Shown: positions 57,215 through 64,000 of the stretch, one piece after another | How positions within the stretch are numbered: the stretch's first letter is position 1 | Layout: each line of letters begins with the position of its first letter | DNA from: Echinarachnius parma | Lineage: Eukaryota; Echinodermata; Echinoidea; Clypeasteroida; Echinarachniidae | DNA: 64,000 nucleotides | Direction of reading: 5' to 3' | NCBI GenBank assembly: GCA_037951105.1 | Contig: JBAMJV010003996.1 | Coordinates: 1 to 64,000 of the forward strand | Program-made: the position numbers and the translations under genes | The notes under the pieces: model-generated | What the model was told of the DNA's origin: nothing | Database searches by the model: none | The model's input: only the letters and a program-made list of their open reading frames with translations

Positions 57215-57823
57215 TTAAAGGGGCCGTGCAAACCAAATGCATGTTGACTTCTGTATATCTGTATTTGTGTACACATTCAATATTTGTAAAATTTTTGACC
57301 TAGATATATTTTGTATATTTTTAAACATTTTATCATTTATTTTTCTTCATGTTGCTAAGCCCCACCTCCTAAAAAAACCTCCAGAGTGAATTATATTATT
57401 GACTGGTTATGACATCATCTGTCAATCACTGGTCAGCTACCATGAGATTAACATGAGATTAACAAAAGATGAAAGTACAAAAAGAACATGCACACAAAAG
57501 CATGCCCTGCATGCCTCCTGAGTTGGTATTGTATTCAACGTGTGATGCTTTTGTGATTAGACACTCAGCTTGGATGAAGATCACTTCTTTGTAACTGAGT
57601 AGTGAATGACCGATGATGTCACAACCAGTCAACAATGGCATTTTACTCTGGAGAGGTTTTCAGCTGGAGAGGTGGGGGCTTAGCAATATGGAGACAAATA
57701 ATTACTAAAATGTTTTAAAATATACAAAATATGTTTGGGTCAAATGGTTTACAAATAGTTGATGTGTACACTAATACAGATGAACAGAAGATAACATGCG
57801 TTTGGTTTGCCTGGCCACTTTAA
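57215..57823. mobile_element. T2/Kolobok-like MITE, family G (609 bp)
   Basis: Ends ttaaaggggccgtgcaaacc then aaatgcatgtt, and aacatgcgtttggtttgcct then ggccactttaa. About 29 of 31 bases inverted. It lies 73 bp upstream of exon 57142-56065, in the intron. Confidence 0.83.
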
Positions 57824-58284
57824 GAAACAAAGCACAATACAGACTCACATGTAAATGTACATGTACAAGTAGTTCGGTAGATCAGAATAGTTGCAACTTT
57901 CACATGAAAACACATATTACAAACATGTGAATCACTATATAATAACAAAAATTCATTTATCTCCACCTGAACAAATTTCGACATGTAATCCCAAACGTAT
58001 TGCAAAAATACCCATTTAAAAATCCTTTTCTTTCAAACTTGAGGAAGCCATGCGCTGGACAGTGTACAGGGTTCATATTATGGAATCCTTCTATTCTGCC
58101 TACCCCAACCATCATATCAACCTCATATTGGTTTATATTTTGTTGAAATTCCTATTATGTAATTTTATCATAAATCTGTTGGTTGTATCGATGTTTAGGA
58201 AGTGTTGAATTTGAATTTAAATTTGCATATTTGTAGTTTTGTGCACAAGCAATGTATTACTTATTAGTGCATGATCAATCCATT

Positions 58285-58390
58285 CAGTGGAACCTTGAGA
58301 GATCAGAGCCTCTGATAAAACAAAACCCTCTAACAACAAGATAATCTTCCTAGTCCCAGGGACCTCGTTATACATGTAAAGAGGTTCCAC
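58285..58390. mobile_element. pogo-like MITE, truncated
   Basis: Left cagtggaaccttgagagatc, right tacatgtaaagaggttccac without the final TG. About 106 bp. Confidence 0.75.
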
Positions 58391-58762
58391 CTTTTTATAT
58401 GTAGTTTTATTTTCTCTCAGATCACGACAAGGCTTGTTATTTTGTTTTACATACATTATGTTGTCTTGTTTTTGTAACACACAACTATCGCACAGTGGTC
58501 CTTTCCTGTTTTGAGTATCAAACATCCTGTTTCTTGTAAGCTTGATTCCATCCGATGAATAGTTGTTTAATGGTTGTTTTAAAAATGCACATTTACATGT
58601 AAGCCTGAATGTATATCATTCGAATCAGGACACTCTGTGACCAGTAAAATGTAACTCCAAGCCATCAAACCCTAGTCATGTTTTGGTGGCCACTGAGATA
58701 GGGTAACTATCTAGAAAGACAAAATAAAAAAACTCTTGCATGCTTCCATGTCAAGGTAACCA

Positions 58763-59123
58763 TTAAAGGGACTTAGTAACATTGTCCAAATCCTCAAAAT
58801 CCAATTGGAATTCTAGCGGTTTCCTCAAACAATAAAAGTATGGGGCAGGTTTCGGTTTTTCAAATTTCCATTTCGTTAAAAAGATACTTATAAGTTACGA
58901 TTGAAGTGTTTGGATGTTAAATTATCTACGGGATCTTTTAAGCCGTGTACAAAGTAAGTGCAATGAGTAAGTGAATATCACTTTGCATTTTCGCTCATTT
59001 CTTGGTCAAATAACATCCAATTAACTAGAAATTTTCACACATTACTTTCTGCACATATCAGATCACACCAATACACACTTTTTGCACTTGTCAACAAAGT
59101 TACTACATTGTACATCCCTTTAA
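58763..59123. mobile_element. T2/Kolobok-like MITE, family A copy 4
   Basis: Ends ttaaagggacttagtaacat and tacatccctttaa; 361 bp; body colinear with 12184-12565 (cattttcgctcatttcttgg, gtgtttggatgttaaattat). Confidence 0.84.
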
Positions 59124-59430
59124 GTACGGTAGATGTTTTTTTTTTAATCTATAAAGGAAGTTGAATTTGTAATAATACATGTAGTACACATATCATTTGG
59201 GGGCCAGATAACGTTTGTTTCAAGCCACCAAAATTTAAAGGAAATTATTTCTCTGGCCAGACTGTGCCTCTAGTAAAACAAATTAGTGTGGAGCTAGGAG
59301 CTGTGACATGTATACAATACATGCACGTTTGCCTACTTGACCCATTCAAGACTGTTTGATTGAAATTGCTATACATGTAACACGTACATTTTCCATAGAC
59401 CAAAACCTGAGTATTTGGGGGACCAGTCAA

Positions 59431-59741
59431 GGGGGATGTTTCACAAAGATCCCAAGTTGGACTTAACTGTAAGTAAGTTGAACTTAGAAATTATGGAAAG
59501 CGGTAGGAATTTTTGAAACAATTTTGTCAGATTTTTTTTTTAAAGGCATAAAATGTTGATACAAATCATTGATATTTTCTATTATCAAGGGGATCACATG
59601 TTCTTGATGTAAAATTTATGAAAAGTCTAAAATACTTGCACTTTTGCTTTGGAATATAATTTGTTATTCCAAGGCTATGAATGGCTTTCCACGATTATCA
59701 GTCGTTCAGTTCAACTTAGGATCTTTGTGAAACACCCCCCA
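59431..59741. mobile_element. MITE with GGGGGATGTTTCACAAAG ends (copy 3)
   Basis: Left gggggatgtttcacaaagat, right ggatctttgtgaaacacccc; about 311 bp, same family as 29885 and 39825. Confidence 0.85.
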
Positions 59742-60848
59742 GAATGGGTAAAAGGGGAATTCCAGGCCAGATTTAGTTACTGTCTAACAGAATAAGAATG
59801 AAAGAAACACAAAAGTTATACCTAGATATGAATATCATTACAAAAACATTGACAAGCAACTCCGATTGGCTTTGTACCTGAAAATTAAAATTCATTTATT
59901 TTCTATTTCAGCTGCTAACAACAATGGGCAATTCCATGATTAGAGGGACATGCAACCCATTTTTGTATTTCTCTCAAATCCGGTTCTTTTTCAAGCTTTA
60001 GTATCTTGGGGTCACAATGAAACAGAGAGGGCTATCATTACCCACCTTTAAATCACACTGTTGTGTCCTCGTTAAGGAGAAACAGAACTATACATGAAAT
60101 GGCACATGTGGGGCTACACATCTTTGAAACACAGTTTTATAGGATTTTAAAGAAATTCATCAATACTTTTGCTGTTTTTTTTTTCTGTTGGATAATGTGA
60201 AACACTTCAAATTACACCAACCAGTATGTCCTCTATGAATTCAAAATGCATTTTCATGCAAAAATCATATTTGAATTTGAAAAGACAAACTGTAACGTTA
60301 CTAATTGTAACCATGTTTTTTATGGTTGTACATGTAACTGAAACCAAAAAGATATATTTCATTATTTTATACATCACACAACTTGCCTAGGTGTCTTGTG
60401 TCACACAAGACACTCGCAATTTGATATAATGATAAAACTTTATTTCAGATGACTCCTGTTTACGAAAACTATTTTGAACAATGACTTGTCGTTTTTTTCT
60501 ATGTCCTTTTTTTATAATGTTACTAATACTAACCAAAGTTTGAGTACCTACATGTATGTGTGGTCACTCACTGAAATGTGTGGAATGGTTTTGAATGACT
60601 GTGTCAAGAAGGTTTTGTCAAGAGGTATTTAAGTACCAACAATTAAAAGAAAATATTCAGGCATCTTTTGTAAAGATTGTAGCAGCCAATTATATTGTAA
60701 AGGAAGTTTTTAATGTAACGTTACTTACCATGGAATTGCCATTCTGCTTTTTTTTCGCAAATACATAAAGGAATATTGATGGGCAAAACATTTTTTTTAA
60801 AGCTAATACAAATTCTTTGCAATACAGAAAATAAGATTTATTACAATG

Positions 60849-61276
60849 TTAAAGGGGACCACCAGGCAAAGAACACATTATTATATGTTTTGGTACCGTT
60901 TTGTGATATCAAATAGATACCCAACATTTTGCAAAGGGTTGTGTAATTCATAAACAAAGCAATTAATTTCCACCACTTACGGAACCACTACTATTTCCTG
61001 GTTCCATATGGGCCAACCATTTCCGCGTGCTCCAATGCTATTCACGCGTACGTTTGTAGATAATAGATTTCTGGGTGATTCGTTTGCTCTGAACACATTA
61101 GTCTTCGCAATTCAGACTGCATGAACGCATGCTTTAGAATGGTGATGCATTTTCCAAATTATTTTTTTTCTTTCTGGAAACATATTTTTGTGAACTTGTT
61201 GATGGAATGGAATACTATTTAAAGATGTTACCTTTCTTTAATAAGAATATTATTTTTGGGTGGTGGTACCCTTTAA
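60849..61276. mobile_element. T2/Kolobok-like MITE, family C copy 2 (428 bp)
   Basis: Ends ttaaaggggaccaccaggca and ggtggtggtaccctttaa. Shares ttacggaaccac and agcaattaattt with 46606-47335 but lacks much of its interior. Confidence 0.8.
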
Positions 61277-61654
61277 TTATACAAATCAAAATTACATTAT
61301 ATGTATGTATATTTTTTTGATATCAAATGTCACATTTTATGTTAATCAATTATGTTATACACTTGTATTGTTATTTGAATATGTTGATTTTGATTTTTCT
61401 TTAATAAATGCAGAAAAACATCTGCTAAAAAAAATAATTTTTAAATGGCAGCAGCTCGCAAATTACATCAATTGACGTCACAACCGAGCGTACATGTACG
61501 CACATATCAGAATGTAAGGATCAACACCCATGACTAGTACAAATCACCATCTACATTATATGATCACTAAAAATGAAAGGGAAAGAATTTCTACTCTAGT
61601 GGCTAAAACTCCTGTGTTATCATGGAGAAAAATCATTATCCCATGATAGGCTAA

Positions 61655-62256
61655 CTCTAGTGAACGCTAGCGCGGAGCGCTAGCGTTCTAGGTCGGGCTC
61701 ATAGTGCCCGTGAATTTATCATTTTATGTGCACGATAATTGTGCTTAAAATGATACACATGATACGGTACTTACCACCGAGTAGCAGATAAATATGTAAT
61801 ACAACTATGGGGTGGATCAAAATCATGATTTTTGGCTCCATTCCGCATAAAAATGAGTGATTTATGCACCTCCTCGACTTCTGTGTTGTATCGCGGCTTC
61901 TGAACGATCGATGATCGCGCTTCGGTCTCCATTCAAGTACGCGCCCGCCGAATAGACGGCAGATCTGACTCGCGCGTTTAGTGGTCGTACAGTCATCGAT
62001 CGTTCAGAAGTCGCGATACAACAAAGATAGAAGTCGAGGAGGTGCATAAATCACTCATTTTGATGCGGAATAGAGCCAAAAATCATGATTTTGATCCACC
62101 CCATAGTTGTATTACATATTTATCTGCTACTCGGTGGTAAGTACCGTATCATATGTATCATTTTAAGCACAATTATCGTGCACATTAAATGATAAATTCG
62201 GGGGCACTATGAGCCCGACCTAGAACGCTAGCGCTCCGCGCTAGCGTTCACTAGAG
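61655..62256. mobile_element. 602-bp foldback element with about 263-bp inverted arms
   Basis: Arms 61655-61917 and 61993-62256 are almost perfect inverted copies (ctctagtgaacgctagcgcg at one end; cgttcactagag at the other), separated by a unique loop of about 75 bases rich in CpG. Each tip holds its own short palindrome (gaacgctagcgc, gga, gcgctagcgttc). No coding content. A target duplication was not found. Arm similarity suggests a recent insertion. Confidence 0.9.
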
Positions 62257-62749
62257 ATAATGATAGACATGCTTGATTGATAGAAAGTTATCTTAAATTA
62301 ATTTATATACATTGTATTTATCCTACAGAGACCATTTTTATTCAAATTTGCATAATCAGAGAGGGTGCTAAAACACTGCTATTCAGACACATGTACTGCA
62401 CAATTTTAGTAGTAATAGAATACGTATTTTACTTCTAAAATAAACATTTATCATTTCAAACATGTAGGGAAACTGACCAGAAATATAAAATATAAATTAC
62501 CTAGTACTTAGTAGTAGCAGTAGTAGTAGCCAAGCGCCACTCTGCGACGCTGAGAAAATTGGCCATTAGACTAGGGTGTCTGGTAAATTTTTGTAACTTC
62601 TAAAATACTTGCTTAAATTTTGAAATTTTTGCGTCATCATGTAGACTATTGTTAAAAAATAAGATTTGGAAATTTGTGTGACCTTACCTTTTCTACTTTA
62701 GTAGAAATTAAGATATTCCTGTGACTGTTTTTTCTTACCACCGTGCAGA

Positions 62750-63250
62750 AAATATGGGCAAAAACATGGTTACGCGAAGCCACAAAATCTCTGCACAAAA
62801 TTCCATTCAACGCACTGTGCGGTGGGCGGAGCGTACAGTGCGCTCGTTACTAAGACTCGGTGCAAAGCTCATTAGCATATAGCGCGAGCGGCCTCTCCTC
62901 GTTTGCAATCGTGCGCAATGCATGTCAATAAACTACGCTGTATTACGGAAGTGATATGCACGCCGATTGGAAGGCGCATTTGGCAAATTATGGCGTGAAC
63001 GTATTTCGGAAAACGGCCGTCTATACATTTTCTCCGTAAGAGCCGCTTGGCGTATAGAGGGCAAATGCGTGTTCATAAACCGTGATGCATTACGGAAGCG
63101 GAATACACCGCAGTGTATGTAGTCTATTACGTATCGGGCCTGTTGTCGCGCGAACATGTATTCCAGCAAATCGGCACTCTATAGACATTTTTGCTTTATG
63201 CAACTGAAACAAGAGATCGTTTGTTTTCATCGACACATGTGAGAAAGTAC
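62750..63250. promoter_or_regulatory. CpG-rich stretch upstream of the candidate gene ends
   Basis: Frequent CpG (gcgctcgttac, agcgcgagcggcctctcctc, acggccgtctat, ttgtcgcgcgaacatg) in an AT-rich region. A donor-like cttacctttt on the - strand side (62681-62690) lies next to it. It could be a promoter for the - strand gene or for the + strand candidate at 63935, or another CpG-rich repeat. Confidence 0.3.
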
Positions 63251-63503
63251 CTGTAGCTGTCCACTACCTGCATCATCTTTCACTCAAAATATCTCCTGCA
63301 TGCTAACTAGGACTAGACTGAGAGCTATATTGCTATCTCTAGATAAAAGTAAGTCACAATCGCATGTTTTATTACAATGGCCTGTAGTTAATTGACTGTC
63401 TTACGTTGACGTATATTTTTCTCCGTGTGACTGTGAGCCGCTTGGCGCACGATGATGATGTGATTGATGGGGACCGGGGTGGAGGATACACCCCCGTACT
63501 TAC

Positions 63504-63581
63504 GGTTGGCTTCGTTGGAGCGGAGGCCTGATGAGGCCTGAGGTGGAAACAACAGTCACTGATTTCGGCTGTTCCTTGCAT
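63504..63581 (-). CDS. candidate first coding exon (26 codons)
   Basis: ATG at 63581 with A at -3; frame MQGTAEISDCCFHLRPHQAS then APTKPT, followed by a consensus donor gtaagt (63503-63498). It ends in phase 0, which suits the phase-0 acceptor of exon 57142-56065, so it may be the first exon of the lysine-rich gene. No similarity supports it, and other exons may lie between. Confidence 0.3.
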
Positions 63582-63934
63582 GCTAGATTTGTTTCGTATT
63601 TTTTTAATGTACGTTTTTCTTCATGCTGAGAGTGAGAATGAACTTGTACTAATACACAATTCTGCATTAGACTAGCTATGATTCATTTGATGTACCATGT
63701 TTTCTTGGCTTTGATGCGCCATGTTTTTCTTGGTTAATTTACATGATCAGATGATTTACCATGTTCACACATAATATATGTTAATAATTTAACACCCGTT
63801 TTTTTTTTACATTTCATTCCAGGACACGGCCCCTTTCTACGTTCTACAAGTTATACAAGTATTGAGAAAGCCAATACAGCACACACCCTTGCGTAATGAT
63901 CTTACAATTTGATAGTAACTGCAGTCTCGTGGTC

Positions 63935-64000
63935 ATGGAGGGGGTGGACTGGTTCGTTGGAGATCGATTTGACAACAGTAACAAAAAGAAAAACATACTG
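63935..64000 (+). CDS. candidate N-terminus of a gene running off the right edge
   Basis: After a pyrimidine-rich acceptor (tttcattccag, AG at 63822-63823) and about 110 bases of possible 5' UTR, an ATG opens MEGVDWFVGDRFDNSNKKKN then IL, still open at the window end. Only 22 codons are visible and no family is recognised. Confidence 0.25.
   Translation, partial: MEGVDWFVGDRFDNSNKKKNIL

Noticed and set aside
61655-62256. Transcription terminator or CRISPR-like structure
   Set aside because: Arms are far too long for a terminator, the host is eukaryotic, and there is no repeat-spacer pattern.
1-64000. LTR retroelements, retroviruses, Polintons or envelope-bearing elements
   Set aside because: No paired LTRs, primer-binding sites, gag/pol/integrase, capsid or envelope-like frames were noticed; the only reverse-transcriptase fragments are LINE type.

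Overview
The window is nuclear DNA of an animal: AT-rich, intron-rich, and very dense in short transposable elements. The gene content, introns of about 0.3-3 kb, the repeat repertoire (TTAA-type MITEs, pogo-like MITEs, pearl-like elements with satellite cores, tRNA-derived SINEs) and the frequent acatgtac words suggest a marine invertebrate deuterostome, most likely an echinoderm. The phylum is an inference; no species is claimed. No retrovirus, LTR element, Polinton, phage, CRISPR array or prokaryotic feature was seen.

Layout. (1) 1-5726, + strand: the last four exons of THOC5 (THO/TREX mRNA export complex). (2) 5727-11996: intergenic, full of MITEs, a LINE remnant's flank, a SINE and a satellite-core element. 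(3) 11997-24101, - strand: a complete SUDS3/SDS3 gene (Sin3-HDAC corepressor subunit), ten coding exons, 383 residues. One intron has every hallmark of a U12-dependent AT-AC intron. (4) 24102-26829: head-to-head spacer between SUDS3 and DPH1, with a GC-rich promoter-like patch and a long GAT repeat. (5) 26830-39250, + strand: a complete DPH1 gene (diphthamide synthesis), twelve coding exons, 442 residues, with the three cluster-ligand cysteines. (6) 39251-51912: gene-free and MITE-rich. (7) 51913-57142, - strand: the last three exons of a large, low-complexity, lysine-rich protein that I cannot firmly name (weak C-terminal resemblance to NUFIP2); a possible first exon lies at 63504-63581. (8) 57143-64000: more MITEs, a 602-bp palindromic element, a CpG-rich stretch, and a possible first coding exon of a + strand gene at the right edge.

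The genes do not form a pathway; they are ordinary nuclear housekeeping genes (mRNA export, chromatin repression, eEF2 modification). The most unusual features are structural: degenerate partial copies of exons sit in the flanking introns of all three recognised genes; the SUDS3 AT-AC intron has near-consensus signals; at least eleven TTAA-ended (T2/Kolobok-like) MITEs and ten pogo-like MITEs are present; two pearl/HINE-like elements carry tandem arrays of perfect nuclear-receptor DR1 motifs; three hAT-like elements with 8-bp target duplications have bodies built from short words; and some insertions can be read against an uninterrupted copy within the same window.
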